Source of the DNA: Andrena cerasifolii
Taxonomy: Eukaryota; Arthropoda; Insecta; Hymenoptera; Andrenidae
Assembly (NCBI RefSeq): GCF_050908995.1
Contig: NC_135121.1
Location: 8,432,001 to 8,496,000 of the forward strand
DNA length: 64,000 nt
Reading direction: 5' to 3'
This document shows positions 12,939-23,830 of the stretch, piece after piece (the stretch's first letter is position 1; each line of letters begins with the position of its first letter). Position numbers and translations under genes: made by a program. The notes under the pieces were generated by a model. The model did not search any database and was not told the origin of the DNA. It was given only the letters and a program-made list of their open reading frames with translations.

Positions 12939-13887
12939 TAAGGTAAAGGCACCAGTAGTTGACAAGTTAAAGGGGTATTCTGGTCTGACGGGCCAAAAAA
13001 ATCAATTTTTTGTTTTGCATTTTCTACGGGTACATTATATGGGTAATACGTGTGCAAAAGGATTTTTTCCAATTCGTATTATTTGCAGAGCTACAGGGTG
13101 CAGAATAGGTAGGTATATGGCGCGCTCACTGAGCGGGACGGGCGACGCATAACAGTTTTGTTCCTGCAAGTGTATTTCGGCGGACTGTTCTTTCTATTCT
13201 TTCTTATTCGTTCTAGAATTATGATAAAATATTTTGTTTTTTAAACTTTCACAGACCTTTAAAGTTGAAAAATTGTGCGAAAATCGAAACTTAATTTTCA
13301 AACCGCCGCTATTTGTTTAATTTTCAATATTTTCTTATCATTCTGGTAGGGACGATAGCCACATGCATACAGATAAAGAATCTCTTTCCATTTTTTGTTA
13401 TAGATCACTAGAACGAGCCCAATCATGGGCACCGTGACACCATGTTTTGTTTTCACCGTTACTTTAAAGCAGTCAACTGCGTTTGATTTTTAACTTTTTT
13501 GTATTGACAAAATTTGTAAAGATAGTTCAAACATCAATAAACACGTAGCAATAAACTAAATAATAATAAAATTGATGGGTTCTTTGTAAAAAAAATTCCG
13601 AAGTAACGCGACGAAAACGCCTCGTCAGACCAGTCGGGTCAGAATCATACACCTGTTCTTAACAAAATCATTAAGGAAATAACGATATAGGAACACACTA
13701 CTCACTTTGATGTAAATAAACGTTCAGCAATACTATTCATAATGTACTTCACACTTGAGTGTTTTAGATCTTAGTCGGTAGATGTCTTGGCACGTGAACT
13801 GCACTTTTCTCAAAAGTTCGTCACTTCTAAAAACCTTATTTTTCGCGCTTTTCTGAAAAGTGGTCAGCTACTGGTGCATTTACCTTA
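12939..13887. mobile_element. TA-flanked element with GTAAAGGCACCAGTAG ends, hosting a nested TTAA element
   Basis: Left TA-AGGTAAAGGCACCAGTAGTT and right (complement) TA-AGGTAAATGCACCAGTAGCT form inverted repeats; both continue with GAC. The 949-bp span includes the inner TTAA-flanked insertion at 12967-13662. Without that insertion the host element would be about 250 bp, a typical MITE size. No transposase frame is visible. Confidence 0.7.
12967..13662. mobile_element. nested TTAA-flanked piggyBac-type element
   Basis: It opens TTAA-AGGGGTATTCTGGTCTGA and ends ...CGTCAGACCAG... to CTTAA. The word TGGTCTGACG (12981-12990) is exactly inverted at 13623-13632, and GTATTCTG pairs loosely with the inverted GTATGATTCTG at the right. 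The left tip resembles the TTAAGGGGTATTCT end of 27614-28163. The right end carries about 20 extra bases, so the match is imperfect. Inside are A+T-rich DNA and no recognisable frame. Confidence 0.45.
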
Positions 13888-15421
13888 CGCTTCCGTGATA
13901 AACGCCGATTTCCATACGCGTCGTCGGCTTCGGTTAACTTCGGCCGTGCAACGTTTTTAAGTGCCTCCAAGGACCCGAACGCGTTTCTTAAATTTTCGCC
14001 CGCGATCGATCATTCCTTCCATCCCCCATTTTGTCTTCGCCGCGCCGTTGTCAATAAGGGGAACGCAACGAACCGCGGACGGGACAAAGGGGGATGCGAG
14101 GGGGCGAAATCGGTCTGGAAAGGAAGGAGTTAGCCAGAGGCCTATACGCGATGCGTGCAAGAGATAGCGGCGGCACGTATAGCGACCGACCGCCGTATCG
14201 AATAATTGGCTCCTGCGGCAAGTGCACATCCCGCCCATTATGTGCATCACTGCACCGTGCACTGCCATGCAGGACCACGGACGGGTAGGATATCGCCGAC
14301 GATGCACTTCCCTCCTGTTCCCTGTCCCGTTCCCTCTCGCTCGTGTCTCCGCCTCGGACGCGTTCTCTCCTCTGTCGATTACCCGCGAACGACATACTCT
14401 TTTCACGGTCGCCTTTTATCGTCGCAGCGTACGTCACGTGTAATTCATAAGCTCGGATCGAGTGCATCCGAATCCACGCGATTTTGCCTTTGAAGCTGCT
14501 GGCAGAACTCGAACGATCCACGGAGATCTTTCGCAGGATCGGTTGCGCGAAACGTCGAGCGAGACGCTGGCCGCTGCGCCGCACCGCATCGCGCCGCTGT
14601 GCAGAGTGCAGTCGACCATAATTTCATCAACGGCACGACTGTGTGTGCAGCGGTTGTTAGGTATATGCATTTGAATTTGATTAGTGGTGCCGAGTGGGAT
14701 GAGGGATGGGGGTGGAGGGGTGGCCGAGGGGTAGACCGGTGACACCCTTTGCCACAGCAACCCCAACCGACCCGACCAGCCAGCCAGCGCCGTCGCCACC
14801 ACGGCTGCACGGTCGTGGCTGCAACTACTGCAATTATCCGCACACGTCATACGCGTGCATTTACGCCAAACCCTGCGCCGTGGCTGCGGTCACCTCGCGC
14901 CTCGGACTAACCACCCTCGTCACCCGCACCCTCCCGAACCCCCCGACCGTTTGTTTCGCTCGGAGATATAATTTTAAACTCCGACCGGTCGGAGTACTTT
15001 GGCCACGATCCGATCGCCAACTGCGAAACCCTCGCGCCCCGATCCGGCGCGTAATTCTGTTGATCGTCTCTTAGGTTGATGGTCAGTCGGACGCGAACCA
15101 GCTTCTAACAGATCTAACCGCAACAGAGCCCCCCTCCCTCAGGCTCACGATAGCCTCGAGGATCTCGTACGTTTTTTCTCTTATATCGTAATTTCAGTTC
15201 TTTACAGGGATCACGCGATAGTTGGGCCGGATTCTGCGGCACAGCAAATTACGATGATGGTTCGATGCCACGACATCGATCACTAGATACGACCGCTTAT
15301 CGGCGCGGCGGGCACGATCGCATGGAGCCGGACTAAGCGATGGAAGCTCTCACAGGGTGGCCAGCGCCGGCAGTAAACCGTCTTTACGAGCTTTCCTGCC
15401 TGTTTACCGGCACGGCAGAGG

Positions 15422-15520
15422 GCTCTCTTTTTTTTTCCCTTTCGTTTCCTTCCCTCCTCTCCTTCCTCCTTTTATTTTTTTAATCGATGAAAGAGAAAAA
15501 GACAGAGACAGAGGGACGGG
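15422..15520. repeat. long polypyrimidine tract followed by a purine tract
   Basis: About 60 bases of almost pure C/T (CTCTCTTTTTTTTTCCCTTT onward, ending in a T7 run) are followed within ten bases by a run of G/A (GAAAGAGAAAAAGACAGAGA). The two could pair partly with each other, and either could form triplex DNA. It may also simply be a slipped simple-sequence region. Confidence 0.6.
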
Positions 15521-16204
15521 CACCGGGCAGCGGAACGTTCTCGTGTATACCTACGTATATATTTTATCGCCGGCAGTCTCGTATGGCCGAGTCCGCCGGA
15601 TCCGCCCCCTCGCTCTCTCTCCGAGTTAGGTTTAATTAAAACCTAAATCGTATTTAACTGCGCCGTAAAACAAACCTGATGTCTTTCGTAGCGGGAACGC
15701 GGTAGCTACCAAACGACTCAGCGCGCTCTTTGCGCTCGATCGGCGGGTCGATCTCCTTTTCGGCCCCGCGCTCCACTGCCCGGATTCGATCTGACCGTCG
15801 AACTCGCGCAACGCATACCACGGACGCTTCCTTTTATGATCCATATTTCTCGTTTCGTCGCTCGTAAATTGCTGGCAAAGCAGCTGCGATCTTTGTCGAT
15901 ACGGAACAACACGGACCCCATGAGTATACTGTAGAAGTCCGATGAGCGTAATTAGAAAGCGGGACGTCAAGGAGGAGATGCCGGCGTCTTAGAAACCGGC
16001 GTTCAACGATTGACGAGTAACGATTTCGCCGGCAGAGTTTTCACGGAGCAGAACGGAGTGCTTCCCAGCAAGGTCTTCGAGTATCCCTATAGACGTCCAA
16101 TATGGCGTCGATTCCAGCAGAAGGATTCCCATCCGACCAATCCCTCTTCTTCCCGTACCTTCTGCACCACCATGCTGTCGGTGGAGAACGAGACGAACGG
16201 CGAC

Positions 16205-16233
16205 GAGAGAGAGAGAGAGAGTGAGAGAGAGAG
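16205..16233. repeat. (GA)n microsatellite
   Basis: Alternating GA interrupted once by GT (GAGAGAGAGAGAGAGTGAGA and onward). Confidence 0.85.
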
Positions 16234-16721
16234 CGCTGTGGAGAACGCGAGAGTGGAAGCAGGAGGGAAGACGAGAGCCGCGTATAGCCGAGCGGCAATA
16301 ACGCCGAGCACCAGACGCTAATAACAGACCGTACTGGCTGCCCATAGGCCATCCCGTGCAATGAAACGGGACCAAATAAAAATCACGGGGGAATTATTAT
16401 GGTGGTCGCTAACGCGCGGCAGGAGAAGCGCGCCGCACGGCCGAGTTTCGCGGCCTGTCGGCTCTTTTGGCCGCTGGAGTTTTCCACTCTGACGATTTTA
16501 CGAGAAACTGCCCGGGCCCAATTACGCTAGAGCAATCGAATCGATCCTTGTCCCCCGTCCCTCTTATTAATTTTTAATGGCCAACGTCCTACGATCGGCT
16601 CGTTTCCTCCCGGGACCGTTAACGAGCAACCAGCTCTTTACGTACCCGCTCCCTGCGACCCGAGCCGCGATGGGCGCGATTTTACGATAAGCAACGTCTA
16701 ACTTGGTATATGGAGCGAAAG

Positions 16722-16820
16722 CCATTAGAATATTTCATGCTGTTATTTGTCATATTACATGCCAGCCGTTCCCTGAATTAATAAAGCCGATTATTTATGC
16801 GAGATCTGCAAGGTTAAGAA
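16722..16820. promoter_or_regulatory. candidate conserved non-coding island
   Basis: A sharply A+T-richer but non-repetitive 100-base block in CpG-rich surroundings. It carries clustered TAAT, ATTTCATGC, TTATTTATGC and ATTAATAAAGC words and has no TIR or reading frame. Developmental-regulator introns in insects carry many such islands. This is a guess from composition and texture only, and needs alignment to other insects. Confidence 0.25.
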
Positions 16821-16861
16821 TTTTGTACTTCCTTGTCGACTGTTTAACCCGTTCACCATGG

Positions 16862-17633
16862 TAGAGTAAACTTCCCTAAATCATACCTGCGACTAAATCG
16901 TAACAACGCTGTTTCTGTTTACATAAGACAGTCAGAATCACCCCTAGCGGTAGAGAGTGCAAACAACAGTTTACGAGTCACCACGCCGTCACTCCAGAAA
17001 AAAAATATAAGGCAGGTAAGTTTTTCGGAGAGGGGAGACCGGGGCTAGTTGACTAATTTTTAACATTTCTAATTTTTATAAATAGACCAGTGGTATTTTG
17101 TTGACTTGTTGCACACCAAAAGTTTACAAATTTCATTAGGTATACAGGCTTAATTTTTTAAATTGTTTTAATTGAGGCTAGGTCGTAGTTTTTATTATAT
17201 TTAGAGTAGTGAGACGAATAAGTCAACAAACCCCGGCTGTGGGGTTTGTTGACAAATATGATGGGGATAGTTGACTTGACATTTACTTTTCAGTTTTAAC
17301 AAATTTTTTTGATTTTATTTCATTCCTTCACACTGTTATTTTTCTTCTATTAAGTATCATGGTTAGATACTATAATTATTTCCTACTAAAGTACTAATTA
17401 GGGTGGGTATGGTACGATTTAAGAACATTAATCCTAAATTGTACTTTCTCCATATTAAAAATAAATCGTTTTTATGAATAGAAGTTGATTATTTTTTGTT
17501 GTTTGAGTTTATAAAACTGTTTATTCTATTAATAACGAGTTGATTACCACTAATTTTGTTTCACTTTCCCTGATATTTTTTATGTAATAAGCATTATGTT
17601 CTTAAGTGGTACGATTTAGGCAAGTTTACCCTA
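16862..17633. mobile_element. TA-flanked element, TAAATCRTACC family
   Basis: Left TA-GAGTAAACTTCCCTAAATCA and right (complement) TA-GGGTAAACTTGCCTAAATCG, both followed by TACC, form 24-bp inverted repeats. The word TAAATCGTA recurs inside at about 16893 (ACTAAATCGTAAC), 17411 (GGTACGATTTAAG) and, as CCTAAATTGTAC, near 17433. The interior is A+T-rich and non-coding and hosts a second GACCGGGG-type piece at 17032-17244. The layout fits a pogo/mariner-type non-autonomous element. Confidence 0.75.
17032..17244. mobile_element. nested GACCGGGG element with AGTTGACT words
   Basis: It opens GGGGAGACCGGGGCTAGTTG, with the same head as the 3951 element but TTGACT as its inner word. The facing end AGTCAACAAACCCCGGCTGT, followed by GGGG, is an imperfect inverse. 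Further GTTGAC words lie at 17100, 17248 and 17270, so the true right limit could be near 17275. It sits inside the 16862-17633 element. Confidence 0.5.
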
Positions 17634-19694
17634 CCAGTGCCTGAATCGTGAGAGTCGGTTTCGTGGTCCCAGTGTTCGCAACCAAATCGCTGAAAGCACA
17701 CAGGGTACCATCCGTATCCCCGGGCCTCCGAAGACGCGGCGATACCGAAGGACGCGAGAGAAGAGAGGATGACCGGGGGGCACGCATCGAAGGCGAGGAA
17801 TAAAAGGTGGCCGCGCGCAAGGTTTTCGCCAACGTGCAATCATCGTCCCCGTGGGAAATCCCCGATGATGCTCGGCCGCGTCGAAGCCCGGCTCCGATCG
17901 GACTCGAGGTGTACCCCGGCAAGGTTCCGACCTTCGCGTACACGCATCGTTGCCCTTAGGTCGTATCGGTCGAATGATCGAGGAGGACCGAAGCGGCGGC
18001 GAAGGAAGAAGGACGGACGGGGTGAGGGCGGCGAGGGCGAAGGAGGAAGAGAAAAGGGACGCGTGAAACCACCAGGTGGAGACGAGAGACGAGGCCTCCG
18101 AGAGAAGAATGGCCGACCGCAATGAAGATTTTAACTGGTACCCTCTCGGGCTGGCTGGCCGACTGGCTTGGCCGACTCTTCTTCTTATTGTTTCTCTCTG
18201 GTTCCCTTTTCTCTATCATTCCCCCGTCCGGCCCCCCTCTGCCCCTCGCAAACGATTTACCGAGGCCATTCCTGGCGAGGCTGCGATCCTCGGCGTTATT
18301 TGTATACCGGCGAGCGCTCACGAAAATTACGGCAAGGTGTAGGGGCGCGATCGCGCCCGCGCGCCCGTACGAGCGGCACGAACACGCGCGGCCGCTTAAT
18401 GGTTATGTAATCGCGATAACCGCGGCTCGAAATAGGAAGCAACCGCGCGAGCAGGGGGAAGAATCGTGTCTATTTTGGAACAATTAATCGTCGGTAATTA
18501 CGATAAATCTGCCGCGTCGTTAAGGTATAACCGGAACGCGCGAAATTATTCCCAATATACGGGGGATGATTTAAAAGCGGGCGAGCGGGAACGCAGTCCG
18601 CTCGCACCGGGCAAATTAGGTACGTCGGTCGAACGATAATTTTTCCACCCTCCTCCCTCCCCGGGTTTGGTAACGTTCCAGTTTAAAAACTCCGATTGCA
18701 ACTCGAACCAGGTGACTACAGGTAACTATTCGTGAGACGGGTGTGTGCAGAATCTGTTGAGAGAATACAGGATCCAAGGGCCACTGCTACTTAGCGCGAG
18801 TGCTAGATGAAGCGATAGCGGAAAGGCTTGGGTCAGGCGTACGTCAAGGAGACAGACAGCTTCGACTGGTTCACCGCGCAAGTAGAATAAGCCGAGCGCG
18901 GGTCAAACGCGAGTTACTCCTGCATCCACCGAGCAAGGCTCGTTAAAATCGGTGCGTAAGGCTCGAGACGAGGTCCCCCGAGCAAGAGACACGCGAAGCT
19001 GCGTTAAAAGATCCACCGCATCGACCATCTTTCTACGTCATCCGCCGCGACAAAAAGTGGGTCAAAGACAACCGATCGATCTTCCTTCGGCGTATCGGTC
19101 GCCCTTCTAATCAAGCCGGATTGGCGCGTCTCGCCGCGATGCATGCCTCGTGCATAAATTCCGCGAACGGTGACCGTAATTGGCGCCGCAGCGATATCGA
19201 GACGGGGAAGATTGTCATCGTGGAGGTCGACCTTGTCAGACGTTACTCTCCGCCGTCCCGAATCGACTTTATCCCCGTGGAATTCACCCGGGAGGTAGAG
19301 GGGCTTTTGTGCGTGCCGAAGGTAAACGATATCTGCGGCTCGGCATCGCCTTAGGGTTGCGCGCATAATTATCGCGATGACGACACGGCCGGCGGACGAG
19401 CGTCTCGAGGATACACGTCTCCATGCATGCCGATCTACGCGTACGAATGAAATCGCGCGGATAATTGCACGTGTCACGGCCCCTCGACGTGTCTGCCCGC
19501 TCCGGCTCGATCCCAGCCCCGAGCTGGCGATCGTATCGATCGCGCTCGAATTGCAGATTAAAGGGCTTGGCTTCCTTTTTTCCTGAACTCGGTCGAGGTA
19601 CAAATTGGAGGCGCGCAAGGAGACCGCGATGGCGAGCGCTGATGCGAGCGGAACGATTACCCTAGATGACCGGCGCCGTTCATCTTTTTTGTAC
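17634..19694. other. intronic sequence, no gene seen
   Basis: CpG-rich single-copy sequence; long overlapping frames (for example 19004-19618 minus, 204 codons) are rich in Arg and lack domain signatures. A+T pockets around 18480-18560 may be regulatory. Confidence 0.35.
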
Positions 19695-20169
19695 TAGAGT
19701 AGACCGGGGGCGATTGTAACACGTTAAATATCTCAAAACATATGATAGATATTAACACAAATTTTGAATATATGATGAAGAATGACATTTGGAATACGCA
19801 CATCCATATCCTAGCAGTGTAGATACACAATAGACATGCATAGTGAAGAAAATAACTTTTCGATATCCTAAAGTAACTTTTCCTTACTGATTTAAAATTG
19901 TAATATAAATACTCCCTTTGCGAGTACGTGATTTCTTTATTTTTTAATATTTAATCTGGCTATTTTTAAAGTAATATTGATTGTTACTTATCACTTTTAA
20001 GTGTCTTGTTAATAAAAATTTATAATTTAAGTTCAAAAGCCTGGTCGGGGGGTGATTGTAACGTCGGCAGTCGGGGTCGGTTGTACCGGCACAGAATCGT
20101 ATAGTGACAAAGAAGATTAATAAGCGTATTCCGAAGTCAAAGTGTTACTACCGCCCCCGGTCTACTATA
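19695..20169. mobile_element. TA-flanked MITE, GACCGGGG/TTGTAAC family, longer copy
   Basis: Left TA-GAGTAGACCGGGGGCGATTG and right (complement) TA-TAGTAGACCGGGGGCGGTAG both run into TAACAC. Two more direct copies of the word lie inside: GGGGGTGATTGTAACG near 20047 and GGGGTCGGTTGTACC near 20074. The interior is A+T-rich with no frame. It shares its ends with 3951-4229 but differs in length and interior. Confidence 0.8.
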
Positions 20170-22881
20170 CTCGAGAAACTGATAACGGGGATGAAAGAGA
20201 TACCGTGACAGATAACGGACGTGTCTGATTCCGCTTTGGTCGTTGTATCTTTGAGAGAAGTATAGATTAACTTTGTTAAATCTTAGGAGCGAGTACGAAT
20301 TGAAGCTTTAATGGGGAGCAAAAATAATTGCGTTTCGATTGCCCCAGCGGTCGAAATAGCTAGAGTGAAACACCCACGAAGGAGTACGCGCGTAATGTTG
20401 TTTACAGTGCGTGACGCGGTGTGCGTGTGGCCGATGTACGTACGCACGCGCGCATTTCCACGAGGTGTGCACGCACACACGTGTGCAAACGCACGCCCAC
20501 ACGGTGTGCCAGCACACACGTCCAGCGAAACACGCGAGAGACGGGAGGCAGGTGCTCCGCGCGCCATTGGCCACCTCACCAACATGGCCGTACCCCTTTT
20601 CCTCACCAACACCACGGCGAAACACGGCGTTAACGCAACCTACCGAGGTGTCTGCACAGTTTAAGCAAAGGTATCGCGCTTGTACTATCAAACACGCTAC
20701 GCTTTGCTATTCGCGGTGACATCCCACTCGCGAGGACTTTACAGCCCTCCAGATCATCTCTTACGAATCGAGCGAGATCCAAGGACGATGGAAAGTAAGA
20801 GCGTGAATTAGACGGACCGCGTCGTGAACCTTCACCCCTGAAAATCTAATAGTACACCCTATGGCGTCTGCTCTACCTCTGACCAAGCAAAGTTACCGTC
20901 TCTGGCCCCGGTCCTTCGTGGAATCCGCAAAACGTTCGGATGACGGCAAAGCCCAGGGAGAGCCTCATCATCCCCGTCCAAACACCAGCACCAATAATTA
21001 TTACTCAGAGCTCTGGTTCCGTCCGTCGACGAACGCCGATAAACGCGTACACACGGATGCGGAGGTGCATCCGTGGGGGCTGCATACAGAGATACGCGAT
21101 CTACGTTCAGCCGTAATGGCAGACTCGGACCTGGCCGAAGCAATTAGAAGTACGAGGTAAACACAGAGGAGCGTGCCCTCGAACGGAGCCATTCCAGAGG
21201 CCCCCGCCGCGTTATTTTCTTCCCGCTCTCTCGGCTCTCCGCGAAGGCTGTAATTAAATATTCCCGGAGAAGGGTGGCGGGTCCCGAAGAGACTCACTCT
21301 CTCTCTCGCGCGCGGTGTTCATTCGACTGCTACCCGCCTCCGAGCGGCCACGTAGGGACTCTGTCGGTTCCCCCGTTGATGGAGAAAAGATAGATAGACA
21401 CACGCGGACCGTTCCGTCGTCCATGGGAAGGGAGCTGCCCGGTGAGACGAGAGCCCCGGGGATTTAAGTTTCTATAAATCATCTTGGTCTCTCGAAACTC
21501 GGCCCCGTATTTACGACCCTTCGACCTCAGCCAACCGGCTGACCTAGCCAGCCGCGTCCCATCCGGCTTCTTTGTACTCAAACGCGAAACCGTTTAACGA
21601 CGCGACAAAGTATTCCGTCGATTTCGACTAAGTTTCTCTATTTGTGGTTCGCACGCCGCTGAACCCACTGTCTGTCGTCGACATAAATTACCAGCACCGC
21701 GATCCATCCTGGCCCGCTTTACTACCGGTTCCTGGAACGAGCCTCGAATATTCCAAAACGAGAAATCCTCTCCCCGACCCGAGGGGTTGGTAAGGTATGT
21801 ACCTATATTCGCAAGCGCTTCGGACCTACACGGAAGAGCGAACGCCGCAACGTCGTTGTTCGCGCGCAACAAAGTGCCAGCTAGGATCCTATCATTACAG
21901 AAAATAAGACGTTTCCGATTGGTAATCGTCGGCACGATAGAGTACCAATTACGATTGCATAAGGTGTTCCCTGTTATCGCCGATTCATCGAGACCTCCCC
22001 CTTCGCGATCAATTCCCGATAGCGGCAATTAATTCGACGGGGCGAGCGTTACGCGACGATTATCATCGACGCGAAAAGGAACGAGAAAAGCTCGGTTAAA
22101 ACGTTCCACGTGACGCGGCTGTACGCCCCCGCGCTCGTTCCTCGCGCCAGGCCAGCCAGCCCAGCCAGTCCCGCCTGCAATAACAGGCTTTTCGGTAATG
22201 CAAAGAGTAATTAACATTCCTGTTTTAATTACAGCCTCCGCCACCCTCGCTCCCAGCCACCCTCTTTATTTTCACCACCCTTTCTGTGCCATTTGCCGAC
22301 GTCGGTGGTCTGCGCAGCCAACACACCGTTTCCACGCTCGAAAAATCAAGCTTTTCACGCGCGTTCGGGCACCTGTTATTCCCGGACGCTATGAGGGCAG
22401 GAGCCTGCAGGCTTGCGGCCCGCGGCAACAGCCCTGCAATTAACGAAATTAATATCGGCCACTTTCCATTTATCGCGCAACTTTTGATGCGCGCCTCGTC
22501 ACGCGTCGCGTCGGCTGCAAGCCTCTGTACACGGCCACCCGAGAAAAATTATATTCAGCGCGAGCGTTTGGCGCGCGACCTGCACGCCGGATGCGATCCG
22601 GATTTCCGGCGCGCGGCGGGACGTGTGCTCTTGTCATATCGATCCCATCACCCCCTGCGTCGCTGCTCCTTTGTAGTCGGGCGATTAAACGCGTTAGAAC
22701 GCGCGTTGCCCCTGTTACGGCGAGGCTCGGTTACAATTTCACGTTTGTGACTGCGAGGACAGAGGCGTGCCAAAGACCCCGACGGTGTTCGAACGGCAAT
22801 AGTATCGTTTTTATCTGCAGCGATCCGATTGTCCGTTATAGGTTAACCTGGTTGCTGTTGCTCCGTAAACTCCAGTTAATT
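20170..22881. other. intronic sequence, no gene seen
   Basis: CpG-rich, with chance frames on both strands. It contains an imperfect CACA/CGCG-type array at 20436-20521 and a short CT run at about 21296-21308. A TAATTAACATTCCTGTTTTAATTA pocket lies near 22205-22230. Confidence 0.35.
20436..20521. repeat. degenerate alternating purine-pyrimidine tract
   Basis: Repeated ACGCAC, GTGTGC and CACACG words, many of them self-complementary (for example GTGCACGCACACACGTGTGC). The alternating pattern could adopt Z-form DNA. Overlapping open frames in it are Thr/Arg/His-rich shadows of the repeat. Confidence 0.6.
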
Positions 22882-23830
22882 CAGTGAAATTAGGATCTGT
22901 CTGCGGAACAAATCCCACCAAGCTAAATTTTGGTATGGGCCTTTATTTGGTCGTTTTAAACAATATGTCAAAAATCTCCATCGATCCGACCGTCGGTAAA
23001 AATTTTACAGAGGATTGAAAAAAACAATAGTTTTTCACGAATATCTCGTTATCTATCAGTTTTGCGACAAAAATAGTTATTATACAATTTATAGCCTAGG
23101 AAATTCTCTACCAAAAAGGTCCTATGAGTCTTTTTCGTAGGAGTAACCATTTTCATGTATGTCGGGTTACCAAGTTTCAACCCCCATACATTTGACAAGG
23201 GAAGATCCCGAACCCTGATATTCAAAAAATTATGAAACTTTGTAAATATGTAGGGGAAGTCCTCCTGAGTATAACGCAATTTCGTTTGCGGTCCAAATTC
23301 ACTCCAAGAGGGTGCAATTGACCCTTGAATTTTTTTTTGTTTTGTATTATTACTCGCGAATTGTAGGACATAGAAAAAAAGTGTTCAGGAAAAAGTTACT
23401 TCTTTAAATTAGGACTATCACTTGGTAAGTTATAGTTCTTACAGTTATTACAGTTCGCGAGTTATAACACAAAATATAAAAAAAAAACTGATTTTCAGGA
23501 GTCAGGCAGCAAACAACAAAATTGCGTAATACACACCCCTAAATTAACCTCTGCATATCCTCAATGTTTTATAACTTTTTGAATTTGCGAGGTGAGGACC
23601 TTCGCTTGTGAGAAATAATACACTCATTTCTCTATTTTTGTCGCAGAACTGCTAGATAACGAGATATTCGCGAAAAACAGTTTTTTTTCAACCCTCTGTA
23701 AAATTTTTAGCGGCCGTCGGATCGATGGGGATGACATATTGTTTAAAACGATCAAATAAAGGCTCATACCAAAATTTAGCTCGGCGGGAATTATTCCGTA
23801 GATTGGGCAGATTTCCGTCTAATTTCACTG
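22882..23830. mobile_element. non-coding element with about 190-bp terminal inverted repeats and CAGTG ends
   Basis: Left arm 22882-23074 and right arm about 23634-23830 are inverse copies: CAGTGAAATTAG tips, then CCACCAAGCTAAATTTTGGT opposite ACCAAAATTTAGCTCGGCGG, and AATATCTCGTTATCTA opposite TAGATAACGAGATATT. The 560-base centre is A+T-rich and contains a CCCGAACCCTGATATTCAAA segment whose relatives stand alone at 48562 and 50872. No transposase frame is present. CAGTG tips hint at hAT or Tc1-like ancestry; flanking 8-mers agree only partly. Confidence 0.8.

Larger units (their letters stand above)
13888..16721. other. intronic sequence, no gene seen
   Basis: CpG-rich, with chance open frames on both strands. 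It contains a near-pure pyrimidine tract at 15422-15481 followed by a purine run at 15487-15520, and a (GA)n run at 16205-16233. No exon is supported. Confidence 0.35.

Noticed and set aside
19004..19618. 204-codon minus-strand open frame
   Set aside because: Arg-rich, no domain, overlaps several plus-strand frames; typical of CpG-rich non-coding DNA.
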